64,000 bases of DNA, taken from positions 18,046,438 through 18,110,437 of the forward strand of contig CM042089.1 of assembly GCA_023512835.1 (NCBI GenBank), in the 5' to 3' direction. The position numbers and the translations under genes were made by a program. The notes beneath the pieces were generated by a model that was not told the DNA's origin, made no database searches, and worked only from the letters and a program-made list of their open reading frames with translations. Positions 45,560-58,029 of this stretch are shown here, in pieces. The stretch comes from Taxillus chinensis (Eukaryota > Streptophyta > Magnoliopsida > Santalales > Loranthaceae). Numbering within the stretch: position 1 is the first letter of the stretch; each line of letters begins with the position of its first letter.

Positions 45560-47890
45560 TAATTATTAAACATTACTAAACTTACTTGAACTTCTACTTG
45601 TCTCTCCTTGCAAACTTTCACTTGGTTCGCATGAAAGGTTTGCAAAATCTCCATCAATATCATCCTCAATTATCCATTCATCATCCGAAGGCACACCAGT
45701 GGCTAGTAGAGAGTCAACACCATCAGGTCAGTTTTGTTTTCTAATGAACTTATCCCTCAACTTTCTATTATACAAGATAGAAACTAAAGAGTTTAGTTTC
45801 TCTGTGGTCAATCGATTTCTTCTTTTAGAATGAATCTACAAATATAAATAAAAATAAAATTAGTATAAATAAATATATATTAAAAAATATATTCTAAATT
45901 TGTAATTTCATACGTACCCAATTGAATGCACTCCAATTTCGTTCACAACCGGATGATGAACAAGTGAGACTTAAAACTCTCACTGCAAAAGATCTTAACT
46001 CTGGAGTATGATCCCCAAATTGAATCCACCAATCAGTTACAATAATAATTCACCTAGTTAGAAATTAGATAAATAATTATAGAATACTTAAATGAGATTT
46101 TGACTTACCGGGTTTATATTTATGTATAGTACTTTGTGCCAATGTGAAGCCAAACAACCCATTCTTTTCTTTGAAATCTGTAATTTGTAGACAAGCCTTC
46201 TCTCTTTCTTTAAAATTTGGTATAAGCTTCTCCATGCACATCAATAACCCAGTCTTAATCTCTATATGAGTGGACATTTGTTCTGAATATTGAAATCTAG
46301 GATTCATAAAATAAGCAGCTGCATGCAAAGGGCGATGTAATTGGAAATCCCATTTGTTGTCAATAATCTTCCAAATCTCACTATATGCTCCATATTCATT
46401 CCCTAAATTTTTGGCTATTTCCTCTTTAGCTGCATCCATTGCTCCATAAATAAATCTCATTTCAGGGATCTTCTCTGAATCTGCCAATCTCAACACACTA
46501 ACAAGAGATCTAGTTGTCTTCAATGTATAAGACATACTAGACCAAAAATTCTCATCCCTCACAATGACCTTTTTCAATTCTTTTCCTTCTACTTTATTCG
46601 CCCACGAACTTTCCGTCCATTCCTGTGAAGTTAACATCTGCTCCAAAGGTTCACGTAATTCATACAAACTTTGTAATGTCAAGTACGTTGTAGCAAACCT
46701 AGTAGGAGCGGGCCGAATTAAGTCTTTTTTTGTGAACTTTCTCATCAATGCCAATATCCACCCATGATTATAAATAAACTGGGTCACCTATTAAGAAACA
46801 AACAATTTAGTAATGAAAGTTTAATTAAATAAATAATGTCATAAAGAAATAAATATACCTTCTTTGCTTTTTCTCAACGCCATTTTATGTTGGGATAGTT
46901 CTCCAATTTTCTCAAGAATCAAATCCAAGTAGAAAAGACATGGTGTCCACCATAATTTTATCCTTTTCTTCATTAACATTTGTCCAAGCTTTTTTTATAG
47001 TTAGAGGCATTATCGATTACTACTTGAACAACAAAATCCTCTCCAATCTCTTCAACTACATCATCCAATATTTGAAATATCATCTTTGCATCTTTCATCG
47101 CATCACTAACATCAATAAAACGCAAGAAAATTGTTCCACGTGGATTATTGACAAGAATGTTGATCAACTGTCGCCCCCTTGTATCTTTCCAACCATCTGA
47201 TAATATGGACACTCCTGTTTGCACCCATGTCTTCTTCACTTCATTCACAAAAGTTTGAGTATTTTCTTCCTCCTTTTTTAAAATGGTAGTCTTCAACTCA
47301 TAACTGCTAGGTACTTTCAAACCAATTCCATAACGGCCGATTGCCCGACACATGCTAATAAATGATGGACTATCAATAACATTAAAAGCAAGAGCATTAT
47401 CAAAGAAACATCGACCAATCTCCGCACACACATCCTCACGTAATTCCTTATTAGTAAGTTTTTTTTTAGATTCACTTTTATCCATATCATTTATCTTCTC
47501 AACATCATCCTCTAAAATCCTCAAGAATCTATCCATAGGTCCCCTATTCATTCTTTGAGTAACACCATCACTACTTGAACCTTTCACAGACCCACTGTTC
47601 AATGTTGTGCACCTATCAATAATCTCCTCTTTAGCTAGTTGATTTAATTTTTTTGATTTCTCCGAATCATCAAAAAAAATTTTCATTTCATCTCTAACCC
47701 CGGTTGAACTTTTGGACATGGGGCAATATTACCCCTTTTACTCGCAAGATGTTCCTTCAATCTAAATACACCCCCTCTTATTTCCTTTTCACAAAATTTG
47801 CATCGAATATACTTATATCCTTTTTTTTATCTTTCTCAATTTCAATCCCATACTTCCAAGCTGGATCTTTTCTTTGATTGCTTGCTATTA
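45560..47890 (-). pseudogene. hAT transposase (BED finger, DUF659, hAT dimerisation), broken
   Basis: Minus-strand coding in domain order. A BED zinc finger lies at about 47890-47710 (DPAWKYGIE, IRCKFCEKE, LKEHLASK). The DUF659 catalytic region spans 47719-46973 (TGVSILSDGWKD, DNASNYKK). The middle exon is 46787-46077 (ending at a GTAAGT donor). The hAT dimerisation region is at about 46060-45920 (ELRSFAVRVLSL, GCERNWSAFNW), with a tail near 45840. Breaks are visible: a frame change in the A8 run at 47822-47829, another at about 47700-47712, a third in an A-run at about 46990, and a stop near 45729. The element cannot encode a full transposase as read. Confidence 0.85.
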
Positions 47891-48089
47891 CACCACAAAT
47901 GAAAGTATGCTCAATGATCAACAACAATAAAAAACACCTAGTTTAAATAATTAAACATAAAAACTAATATTAATGTTATTAATATATAACATAATGTTAA
48001 TTAAATAAAAACAATTGGAAAAAAATATATATTAAGTATAATATATACTCACACGTACGATTGACGAGAGGAGTGACAGATCGGGCGAG

Positions 48090-48265
48090 AGGGAAAGGCA
48101 CGGCGAGGCTGCGTCGAGGCTCGGCGAGACTGCGTCGACGGGAGGCAAGGCTCGGCGAGGCTTGGCGAGGCTGTGTCGAGGCTCGGCGAGACTGCATCGA
48201 CGGGAGGCCAGGCTCAGCGAGGCTGCGTCGACGGGAGGCGAGGCTACGTCGAGGCACGGCGCGGC
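48090..48265. repeat. G-rich minisatellite in the hAT right arm
   Basis: Irregular repeats of GGCTCGGCGAGACTGCGTCG and GACGGGAGGC-like units. A similar GC-rich composition occurs in the truncated relative at 26.9-27.3 kb. Confidence 0.75.
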
Positions 48266-48579
48266 GAGGGACAGATCGTCGATGACGATCGCAGCGATCG
48301 TCGGTCGAGGCGGCTGCGTCGGGTACTGAGGTAGGGCTGCATTGCAAGTGAAACCGTATGTTTTTTATAGGTTGGTTTTTTTATTTAAAAAATAAAGTCG
48401 CCCGCCTCACCTCGTACCGTCTGTGAGGTGGGCGTACAGACGATGAGGCGGCCGCCTCACCCGCCCAGAACGGCCGGCGAGTGTTCATCGGCTCAGAGCA
48501 GCTGCCTCTGTACGGTCGACTGCTGAGGCGCTGTACAGAGGCGGCACCTCTGTACGTATTTTCGAACCATGCTACTTGG

Positions 48580-48790
48580 TGACACTTTTGAAGAAGATCA
48601 AGAGGAAGTTGATGAAGATTCAATTGATGACATGGGCATTGAGATTGAACTTATCATAAGGAAAATTAAAAAGCCAGTCAAGAAGTCCTCAAAGAAAACT
48701 AGACGATGCACTATGTTTGGAAAGCTTGAACACTTCATCCCCAATTGTTTTGGTCTACCATTAATGTTTGATTCATCTCCTAGCTTTTAA
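48580..48790 (+). pseudogene. Copia-type gag fragment, right part
   Basis: Continues the gag-like sequence after the hAT: an acidic stretch (DTFEEDQEEVDED), a lysine-rich stretch, then CTMFGKLEHFIPNC, a decayed zinc knuckle of the usual gag pattern. It ends at TAA 48788-48790. Confidence 0.65.
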
Positions 48791-48989
48791 ACCTAATAAA
48801 TGGATGCTCCTTGAAAATTATTTTTATTAATTTTTAATATATACATGCATTTTAACTCTTTAAAAAAAATTATAATGCACCACCAGATAGCACTTATACA
48901 TTCACACAAGGCTAGCCCTCCAAAATTGAATGCCCTAAGCAAGCTTCCAAAAAAGTATCCTTTTTTGTAAAGTTTTAGTTGTTGGACCT

Positions 48990-49150
48990 TAAGCTTTTTT
49001 CATAAGCTACCTAAAATTTACAGTAATTATAAACTAAAATTTACAACTATCAATTCAGAATATTCAAATCTACTATCCTAATTACTAATATAATAAAGTA
49101 ATATATAAGACAATAACACATACATGATACAATAATCAATTCAAAAGAAG
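48990..49150. repeat. Dispersed copy of the subtelomeric repeat
   Basis: Matches about 11280-11400 and 13850-13990: ATAAGCTACCTAAAATTTAC, ACAACTATCAATTCAGAA, AATAATCAATTCAAA. It shows that the repeat is not confined to the first 15 kb. Confidence 0.6.
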
Positions 49151-50503
49151 AGTTTTCATTTGGATTAAAATTCAACACACTCAAAAATACATTCAATTAA
49201 AACTTCACAATTGAATGTGGCAGTAGAATCCAAGAGCGACACATACTGCAACAAGAACCATCACACTCATAGATTAGTTCACACAAAATAACTATAAAAC
49301 CACATAACAACTTATCCTGCGAGGTATTCTTAGCCACAAGCTGACATACTAATGGCAAAACTATAACAGTGGTTCATAAAACAAGCTATTCACCTGGGTA
49401 TCCCATGTTTAATTGCACATATCTCATCAATATCTGCATTAATTCCATACTAAATATATATATGCATAAAATGATATAAATACAAAAGATTGACAAGATG
49501 TCAGTGTCTTTGCCGGTCAAAAGTACTAGTGGCCTCACGGCCCTCACCCAAAGCAAAAGGGAATCTCCTTCCTAAAGGTAGGTCATGCTTATCTCCATCT
49601 ATTCAACTCCAAGAAGAGGTTTGGTGTCTACATATGCTGATTGCTTACCAGAATCACCCTCACATACTACTAGTTTTAAAAAAAAAAAATTGCAATAATT
49701 GGACTCAAAGAAGCAATCTTTTGTCAATCTGAAAGCAATCAAAGCATAATGCATAAATTGAAGTTTCTCAAACGGAAACACCGAACCAGAATACTGAATA
49801 CAGGAAAAGAAAATCAGAAATTATACCCGGTCCCGTCCCGTGTGACCGTGTCCGTCAACTGTCGTGAGTCCACAGCGACGTCTGGAGATGGGTCGTCCGT
49901 CGCAGTTTGGACTGTCACAGTGTCACTGGAGACAGGATTTTCCGATGGACGACTCTGACTTCTGAGAGTGAGACGAGGCGACCGCCGTCCGGAGGTCGGA
50001 AGGGAGGAGTCGGCCGAGGTCGAGTCGTCGAGACGTGGCGTCAGCGTCAAGTGGTCGAGGTCTGGGACTCTGGGGAGACGCGACAGTCGGCGTCCGGCGG
50101 CAGACGGCGATCTGAAGACTGGAGACTGGGTGCGTAGCCTGCCTGCGATGGGTGCTGAAGTGGACTGCAGTGGAGGCTGGGTGCCCTAGGCGGTTGACTT
50201 TTGTACGCATATTAAAAAATATTAAAAAACATGTATATTAGAACAAGTATATTAAAAAAATCAGGATAAAAAAAAATTAAAACATTTGTTTTCCTCTCAA
50301 TCAGAGCAGACTTGTTTTTTTATGTTTTCAAACCAAAATGTCCTGTGAATGCGGGGAGAGCCAAAGCTTTCGCTGGGGTATAGGTAGGCCAAGGGCACGT
50401 CAAGGCGTCAAGAACGTGGGTCTCCACAGGGTCTGCGTTACAGCGCACTCCTCTGCACAACCGATCTCAGAGTCAAAGACTACCCAGTTGAAGAATTGGT
50501 GAT
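49151..50503. other. Intergenic region upstream of FUT1
   Basis: AT-rich to about 49800, then a GC-rich stretch (49825-50190) full of GTC and GAC motifs with overlapping frames on both strands and no recognised protein; it may be a TE arm. 50340-50503 probably holds the FUT1 5' UTR. Confidence 0.45.
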
Positions 50504-53011
50504 ATGAAGAGATTCAACAAGACTCACGGCCAAGAGGACCCACAAAACCCTTCATCGGATCCCCTAAGCGACGGCGTTTCCCGGGGGCCGGAGAGGAAAT
50601 GCTGGCCAAACTCCGTGGGGCTGATGGGGATCCTGGTCGTCTGCTTCATGGCCTTCTCAGTCATCTTCTCCGTCTTCGTTGTTCTTCTCGACCCGCCTTC
50701 CGATAATATCTGGGCATTTGCAGAGGCCAGGGTTCTTGATGCTTTACACAATCAAGGTGCTTAACTGCTTTTGGTTTGTTCTGTGACTGCAACACTGCAT
50801 TGATTCGTGGGTTTCATTCCCTTTTCAATCGATTCGCGTGAATGATTTAATATTGCTGATGCGTTGAGTGCTACTACTAATGCTGTTCTAGTCAAAAGTG
50901 AGACTGTTTAAAATCTGGGTTTTTGATTGATTTTAGACGACTTCTATTGCTTGCAATATACTTGATTATTGGGGACCCGGTAAAGCTTAGCTGGCTTTCA
51001 GGGAGCATTTTCTAAAATGCAATTTTCACTTGTGCACGCTTTTATGCGTGATATGAATTCATTATGACTATATATGTTTATCTACCTTGCAGATCTAGAT
51101 ATGTATTTTTCAATTTTACGAAGTTAAAATTTCTTATGCTTTAAGGCAGTTTTGCATGACTGTATGGCTAATTCTTTTTTCTTTTTTAGTCATTTTAATT
51201 TAAGTTAGGTAGGGGTATCTATTGGAAATGGGTTAACAGAACACGACTTTTTTTTTCCCCTGTTGTTTCCTTGAGTAGATGCGAGTTGTGATTAATGAAT
51301 GTATTTCAATAAATTTATAAGGGGCCTGAATTATGTCAAATCATTTGCATTTTGTTAGGACATATTTTCATGAGCTTTCATCTAATGTATACTTGATTTG
51401 TTTTATAATTATATTATCGAGTCGGAAGCTCTGACTCCTTTTTTAACATGCCTGCTAATTTTTCCATCTTAGAATATGGAGTTATATCTGGTTTTTTCTG
51501 ATGCATTTTGTGGTTGATTTTTTTGTTCAGTTGTCCCTTTATTTCCAGGTGCTCGTTTGCCTTCTTATTTTTTTCCTCGTTACCAATATTTACTAATTTT
51601 TATGCACATTGGCTCAGGTTCAGAAGATCATGCATCCCAGACTGCCGAGGCACTTAATGCTAAGTTTCTTGGAGGTCTTCTTGCTGCCGAATTTGATGAA
51701 AAATCATGTCTCAGCAGGTATGAGTCAGTCCTATATCGCAAACAAATACCGCACAAACCGTCTTCCTATTTGATATCCAAGTTACGGAGTTATGAATCTC
51801 TACACAAGAAGTGTGGACCTCATACTAAATCCTACAATTTATCCTTAGAAAAACTCAAGTCTGGCCAGCAACTTGGATCTACTGATTGTAACTATTTGGT
51901 GTGGATATCCTATAGCGGTTTAGGGAACCGGATCCTAACCCTAGCTTCAGCATTTATCTATGCCTTACTCACCAATCGGGTTTTACTCGTTGATCCTGGA
52001 GTTGACATGGCTGATCTTTTCTGCCAACCATTTCCTGAAACATCATGGTTCCTCTCTTCTGATTTTCCCCTAAATGGTATGTTCAATAGCTTTGATCTGA
52101 AATCCCCTCACTCTTATGGGAATATTGTTCAGAATAATTCAACTGGGTCAGTGCCACCTTTTGTGTATCTCCACCTGGCTCATGATTATAATGATCATGA
52201 CAAGCTTTTCTTCTGCAAACAAGATCAAGACTTCCTCCACGAAGTACCTTGGTTGGTAATGAAGACGGATAATTACTTCGTGCCATCTCTGTTTTTGATC
52301 CCATCCTTCGAGCAGGAGCTTAATAGTCTTTTCCCACAGAAAGAATTTGTCTTCCACTTCATTGGACGGTACCTCTTTCACCCAACAAATACTGTTTGGG
52401 GGCTTATTACCAGGTATTATAAAGCTTATTTAGCTAAGGCAGATGAGAGAATTGGAATTCAAATCAGAGTCTTCGATGTTGGGATTGGTCCATTCCAGCA
52501 TGTCTTAGATCAGATCCTTGCTTGTACCATGAAGGAGAATCTGCTGCCAGAAATTAACTTGCATCCGGAACGGCCCAACACAAGCCCAGCTACAAGTCAG
52601 AGAACTAAGGCAGTTTTAATGACATCTTTAAGTTCTGGATACTCGGAGAAAGTGCAAAACATTTATTGGGAACACCCGACTGTGACAGGGGAGTTGATTG
52701 GGGTTTACCAGCCAAGCCATGAGGAGCACCAACAAACTGGGAAGGTGATGCACAGCAGGAAGGCATGGGCGGAAATGTACTTATTGAGCCTAACTGAAGT
52801 CTTGGTCACAAGTTCATGGTCTACCTTTGGGTATGTGGCTCAGGGGCTTGGGGGCCTGAAGCCCTGGATTCTATACAAGCCAGAGAACCGGACAGCCCCG
52901 GATCCACCATGTCACCGAGCAATGTCAATGGAGCCATGTTTTCATGCGCCACCCTTCTATGACTGTAAAGCTAGAAGGGGGTTGATACGGGTGCACTGGT
53001 GCCTCATGTGA
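50504..53011 (+). CDS. FUT1: Xyloglucan alpha-1,2-fucosyltransferase (GT37, FUT1 type)
   Basis: Two exons, 50504-50756 and 51618-53011, joined in phase (CAAG|GT... to ...AG|GTTCAG), encoding 548 residues, normal for the family. A short cytoplasmic N-terminus, a membrane anchor at about residues 38-62 and a luminal catalytic domain make a type II Golgi protein. Family motifs include YSGLGNRILTLASAF, FHFIGRYLFHPTNTVWG, ADERIGIQIRVF (GIQIR at 364-368, the GDP-fucose site) and TSSWSTFGYVAQGLGGLKPW. It transfers fucose from GDP-fucose to the galactose of xyloglucan side chains. The donor specificity is well known for FUT1; paralogues fucosylate other glycans, so the acceptor is inferred. The alternative intron-reading ATG at 51557 is not used in this model. 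Confidence 0.93.
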
Positions 53012-54038
53012 AGCACTGCGAGGACATGAGCTGGGGTCTCAAGCTTGTTGATTATCGTGATGAGCTCTAGGAGTTTTATAGTTGTCTTTGTATGCTAACT
53101 GCCACTTTGATTGAATCGTTATGGGTGTAAGATAGGGTTGATGTTTCATTTTTGACTATTAGGGTCCTATTATCTTCGCAAATACAATGTAGTAGGTTGC
53201 ACTTATACTTACCCGTATGTTCTGTGTTTTATGCGCACAACCCTTTTATACACATTAATGCCCAAAAAAAAGAAGTTTTTTACACCTTTTATATGCACCC
53301 ATGGCTGCGATGCTGTGCTGAACAATACCAAGCTGTTGCTGCAGCAGCAGCTGCGTCGCCCTTAGCCTTTAGGTCATTTTCCTTGGTTTCATTTGGCGGT
53401 GGTATTAGGGATTGGGGGTACGAGCCCCATGTGTTTTAGGGTTTCCTTCTAGAGCCTTCGTTGTACCTTTCTTGGATCCGCCTTGGACCCCTTCCCGATC
53501 AAGGACCACCCGGTGATTCTTCCTATCCGTATAATCTCTTCAAAACAAGTTAATTAAAATTTGTTCTCTCCTGGATTTCTTCAATAGTGTTTGTGTTTGT
53601 GGCTTTAAAATTTAAATAAGACATTTCGTTTTGAATTTTTTATGAATTTTTGTTTTTATCTCTCCTGAATTTCCATGCACTGTCAACTATGCTTTAAAAT
53701 AAAAAAATTAATTTTGATTATTTTAATTTCAGGCTTCTAATAAGAGTAAAATAGGTATATGAGGGCAATTCTGATTGATGAGTAAATGATTTTAAGTCCC
53801 TCCTTCCTTTCATTTTGATAATATCAAGCACGAAATGATTTTAAGATGTCATATTCACTTATGCAAATAATCCATATAATTGGAATATTTTAAAATTGCA
53901 TTAATTGGTCTGGCTCACTAAGGTGGAAGCTGAAAATCTAAAATAATGATGTTGGTAAAGAGAAAAGATATAACCAAGATCTTACTGGAAATCGAAAACA
54001 ATGGAATTCGTAGTTATTAGGCAACTACTCCACTCTTA
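53012..54038. other. FUT1 3' flank, no further gene seen
   Basis: The presumed 3' UTR runs to about 53250. A short frame at 53152-53439 has no family match. The rest is AT-rich. Confidence 0.5.
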
Positions 54039-54779
54039 TGGCATGTTTGGTATGTGGTAATGAAAAGGAATGGAATGTAATTTGTTTTTTTTCCCGTTTA
54101 GTATGAAATATGGAAAGAATGAATAATTACTGTGGGAATCATATTCCTTTAAATGGGGTAATCTTGATTACTTCCATCCACTAGGTTTACAAGCATTCAA
54201 TTGGATAGGGGAATGAAAATGGACCATTGCCCCTCTCTTCTCTTTCCTACCCACCAGTCGTTGCCCCTCACTCCTCTCCCCCATACCCCTCTCAGATTGG
54301 AAATCACCCGCGTGCCTCTCCCCTACGGGCCTCTCCTACAAATTGGAAATCAGCCGCTGCAAGCCCCCTCCCTCACATCCCTCTCCCCAGATCGGAAATT
54401 GCCCCCTCTCTTGCTAGCCTCTCCCCTTTTCCCACTACAAGCCCTGTCACCTCCCTCTCCCCCGCTGCTCCTCCCCCGTGCCCCTCTCCCCCCTCTCCTG
54501 CTGAAAGCCCCGCCACCTCCCCCTCCCCCCGTCGCTCCTCCCCCCATGCCCCTCTCCTTAGAATTTGTCAAAAGCATTTTTTTAATATAAAATTTTTATT
54601 TAATAAATTTTAATAATTATAAGAATATTTTATTAATTGACTTAATATATTACCTTGCTTAGTTTTATATACCAAACGCATGCAAGATAATTAAAAATCT
54701 CATTCCTTTCTCATGTCAATTTCATTCTTTTAATCATTTCATTCTTTTCAGTTTTATTCTCACATACCAAACAAAGCCA
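54039..54779. mobile_element. Tourist-like MITE with C-rich core
   Basis: 741 bp between TTA at 54036-54038 and 54780-54782. The ends TGGCATGTTTGGTATGTG and TGGCTTTGTTTGGTATGTG (reversed right end) differ by one small indel. Arms are AT-rich with GGAATGGAATG and its complement. The core at 54230-54555 is strongly C-rich. Frames of about 128 codons in the core are composition artefacts. TTA target and GTTTGG ends point to the PIF/Harbinger group. Confidence 0.85.
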
Positions 54780-54782
54780 TTA

Positions 54783-55591
54783 CTATAACCTTCAAGAGAC
54801 TTTTAATACTACTCTATTATTTTTTCACTCTATTTTATTACAAACTAATGGCAAAACCTCTGTTAAGATTTTTCACTAAATGAACAAAATCAAATCAGCA
54901 AGAACTCCATTTGTTTGCTCTCAATTTTAAGCTATATCAAGCTAAATAATATGATACAAACACAGAATTACTTCAACCTGCTTAAAATTTTCCTCCAAAA
55001 CATCATTACTAATATAACTATCTCTTTCTCTTACTTTTTTTTTTGTTTGTTTTCAATTCCAAAAATTTATACAAATCAGCATAAACCCAGCAAAATCTCA
55101 TTTTAAAAAATTGAAAATTGGGCTATTGGGTGTGAGTTGCTATCTCTTTAAGTGTTTTCTTTCTAGATTGAATGATGCTACTGCAATGAGTTTAATACTT
55201 TCCTCTTTAATATCTTGTTATTTCTTAATCAATAAATTTCACGAAATGATCCACCCAACCCGTTACAACATTGCAAAAGAAATAGAGAAATTTTTTTATA
55301 CTTACATAAATAAATAAATTGTAATTTTATGACAAAGAACCAATACAACAAATACAAAATCCATGGTTTAGCATTGTTGTTATAAATTTAAGTAATTAGA
55401 CTCTGGAACATTAAAAAAATTTACACCATTTCCTGTGTAAGATTAAAAAACCACGACTAACATTGATCCCCTGTGTGCATCACGGGGTAAAGATATGACG
55501 TGTCAAAACACGACGGCGTGACCGTTCGGAAGCGTTTCCCTATTATTCCAGGGACCCCGACGAAGAGATTTGCCCCAATTCGCACTTGAGT

Positions 55592-55598
<7 letters not shown>
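54783..55598. other. SDH7 upstream region
   Basis: AT-rich, with the SDH7 promoter presumably near 55450-55590, where composition turns GC-richer. No separate gene is supported. Confidence 0.5.

Positions 55599-55626
<28 letters not shown>
55599..55626. repeat. (CT)n in the SDH7 5' UTR
   Basis: Fourteen CT units about 40 bases before the SDH7 ATG. CT-rich leaders are common in plant housekeeping genes. Confidence 0.9.
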
Positions 55627-55629
<3 letters not shown>

Positions 55630-55666
55630 CACACCACCCACCCACCCCCTTCGAACTGTGACACAG

Positions 55667-55723
55667 ATGGCGTTTTTACTCAACAAATCGACCATGTTTT
55701 CTCAGTTGAGATCCAACTCCCAG

Positions 55724-55776
<53 letters not shown>

Positions 55777-57721
55777 GGATAATATGATTTTGTGTTTGCT
55801 GTTTTGTGATTCGATTGATCTTGTCCTTTTTTTCATGCACGATGTTCTGATTCTCAGAAATCGTCTGAATCGCTTGGTCTTTCCCGTCGCGGATTTCATA
55901 TTGAACCAGGGGCTCGCGAAAAGGCTGTGAGTACTCTCTATGTCATTTGGTCAAATAAGTTAAGGACGGTTTATATTATGAAGAAGGACAGGTTACCTTA
56001 TATTTGAGTTATTCCATTGCAAATTACCGCATGAGTATGTGACTGTGTCTATGCTGTCCTCTGACCTGTTGACACTGACAAAAATTAAAATTAAGTTATT
56101 CCAATGGTGTCTCTGCTTCTGAAAGGTATCTTCATGCAATATGTCTGCATTGATTACAAATTGAAGGGAATAAGTAATAGCTTAAGCCCCTTCGTGGTAG
56201 GATGGTTCAAGGAAATTAACTAGAAACTGGAGGGCCGTCTGAAGCCATTACACTTTGGCCTATGGGGGGAAACATTGGCCTCTCATTTATCTAGTTCAAG
56301 TGTGGTTCGTAGAGGTTGCTTTATCCCAGAATTGAAGGTTTCCTGTTCATTATCAAAAAAAAAAAGATAAAAAAGATAAAGTAATACTTCACTTCTTGCA
56401 TTCTACTGTGAGTTTAGTCAGCCCGCTGCTAGTTCAGTATCTTCTATAGGCTTTACACACTGTTAAAGCTTGACCATGATAAAAATGTTTTAGAGGCACT
56501 GAAACATTCTTCCTTTTTGCTTTTCTGCAAGTCTTGTCATTAATTTGTCAGAAGATATTCACCTTTAATATCATCATTTTGCATACCCATTTTTCACAAT
56601 CTCGAGCTAGAGGGATCGTTCTTCCCATATGTTGGTTTGACACCGTCTTCCAATTCACTGCAGATTTCATACCTCACTGTTCATGCTTTGAGGATACTTT
56701 TTGGACATTTTTTGCATGTTAATTTTCCAATTCCAAGAAGTATCCTTCATTCGTTTGTTTTAATTCAGATGGTTAACTTGCAGCTTTTGGAGCCTGACCC
56801 TGCACTAAAGCCATTCAAATCATATAAGAAGACTCTTCGGCGGCTAAAAATAGTTGGAGATGTGTTGACGATTGTGGTTGTAGCTGGTATGCAGATGTAT
56901 TTTTATAAACTGAATGAAATTGCATCTTCTAGTTTTTTCCCCCTTTACTTTGTGGAAGTGGAACTATTTATATGAAAACTCTACGCAAGTTATATACTTT
57001 ATACACATTGCTATATCATTATAGAATCTTTAGGTTCACCAATGAAGTATTTTAACTTCTGTTACCGGTGTGTTATTTTTTGTGAAGTATTTTATGGCTA
57101 CAATGCTACATTGAGATCCACAGTAATTAGTTAGTTTAACCTTCAGATCAGCTTTTGTGATTGAGGATGTGCCATATTGTTTTGCCTAAGAGCGATTGGT
57201 AAGCCAAAGAGCCTTCATTGTGATGGGAGTGGATGTAGGCTTGTCCCAACTACCAACTTATATGGAGATGTTTTATTTATATTTGTTTTTATGGGTTTTC
57301 AGTTCACTGAATCTCATAGTAGAATCTGACAATGCCAATATGAACAGGTTTACAAAGCGGGCTGCAGTCCCCAATCCCATGGAATCATGGATAACTTTTT
57401 AAAAAATCCTGTAGATCTTATTTGTGGTTTCTTTCGGTAGTGCAAGTTGCAGGGAGTTGTGATATCAGTGGTTGCACTTGTGGGATTGGTTTTTTACTCC
57501 CTTCGGCCCCTGAACATTTGTGACTTTTGCTTGTCTTATGACATTTATGACCTGCATCATTGCTTGATGAGTAATTGTCTTTCTTTGCCTGCTTCAGTTT
57601 TAGAAGTTATCTTATCCTTCTATAATTGCTTGTTGCAGGCTGCTGCTATGAAATTTATGTCAGAGCAGTAACGCGAGAAGAATCTCGGAAACGGCAGAGC
57701 ACTGCAGGTGAAAGTCATTGA
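55667..57721 (+). CDS. SDH7: Succinate dehydrogenase subunit 7, mitochondrial
   Basis: Four exons: 55667-55723, 55858-55926, 56784-56886 and 57639-57721, all GT-AG and in phase, giving 103 residues. Features of plant-specific complex II subunit SDH7 are seen: a Ser-rich N-terminus, the conserved [29 protein letters not shown], and one hydrophobic segment ([19 protein letters not shown]), then a charged tail. It acts in the inner mitochondrial membrane as an accessory subunit of succinate dehydrogenase. Intron 1 is only 134 bases and largely (CT)n(TA)n starting just after its donor. Longer single-frame readings across the introns are not genes. Confidence 0.9.
55726..55776. repeat. (CT)n(TA)n microsatellite filling SDH7 intron 1
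   Basis: Starts two bases after the GT donor and takes up about 50 of the 134 intron bases. Confidence 0.93.
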
Positions 57722-58029
57722 GGACGAATTGTCGTATCTGGAAGCTCCATCTGTTTTCCTGTCCTTGTTGACTTTGTTTACTTCAAATGCTGAATAAGAA
57801 GACTGCGTTACTCTTCCATAATTGAACTTCAAAGCTTATGCTATATTATAATCATTGATAGTTTTCTTCCTAATCAATCAGCCTTTGTAAACATATATTC
57901 GCCTGACTATATTGTTCTTCCTCATTTTTTACTTTGGAGGGTGATGTAATGCCGCTTCTCCGAAAAATGGATGTTTCCCTCTAAATTTGGCTAGTTTAAA
58001 GATTGTGAAGTTTAATTACAAGGGCTGAT
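57722..58029. other. SDH7 3' flank
   Basis: Presumed 3' UTR and AT-rich spacer; no other feature seen. Confidence 0.5.

Larger units (their letters stand above)
45033..48571 (-). mobile_element. hAT transposon, 3.5 kb, inactivated
   Basis: Flanked by 8-bp near-identical duplications TTACTTGG (45025-45032) and CTACTTGG (48572-48579). The 19-bp ends match at 15 positions when inverted: CAATGTTTAAAAATACGTA at left, and CATGGTTCGAAAATACGTA when the right end is reversed. Subterminal arms share GC-rich motifs such as TACGGTCGA (45101 and 48511), possible transposase sites. It contains a broken BED/DUF659/hAT transposase on the minus strand and a G-rich minisatellite in its right arm. It is inserted in a copia gag fragment. 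Confidence 0.88.

Noticed and set aside
54201..54613. Pro/Leu-rich frames of about 128 codons
   Set aside because: C-rich core of the MITE at 54039-54779; open in two frames.
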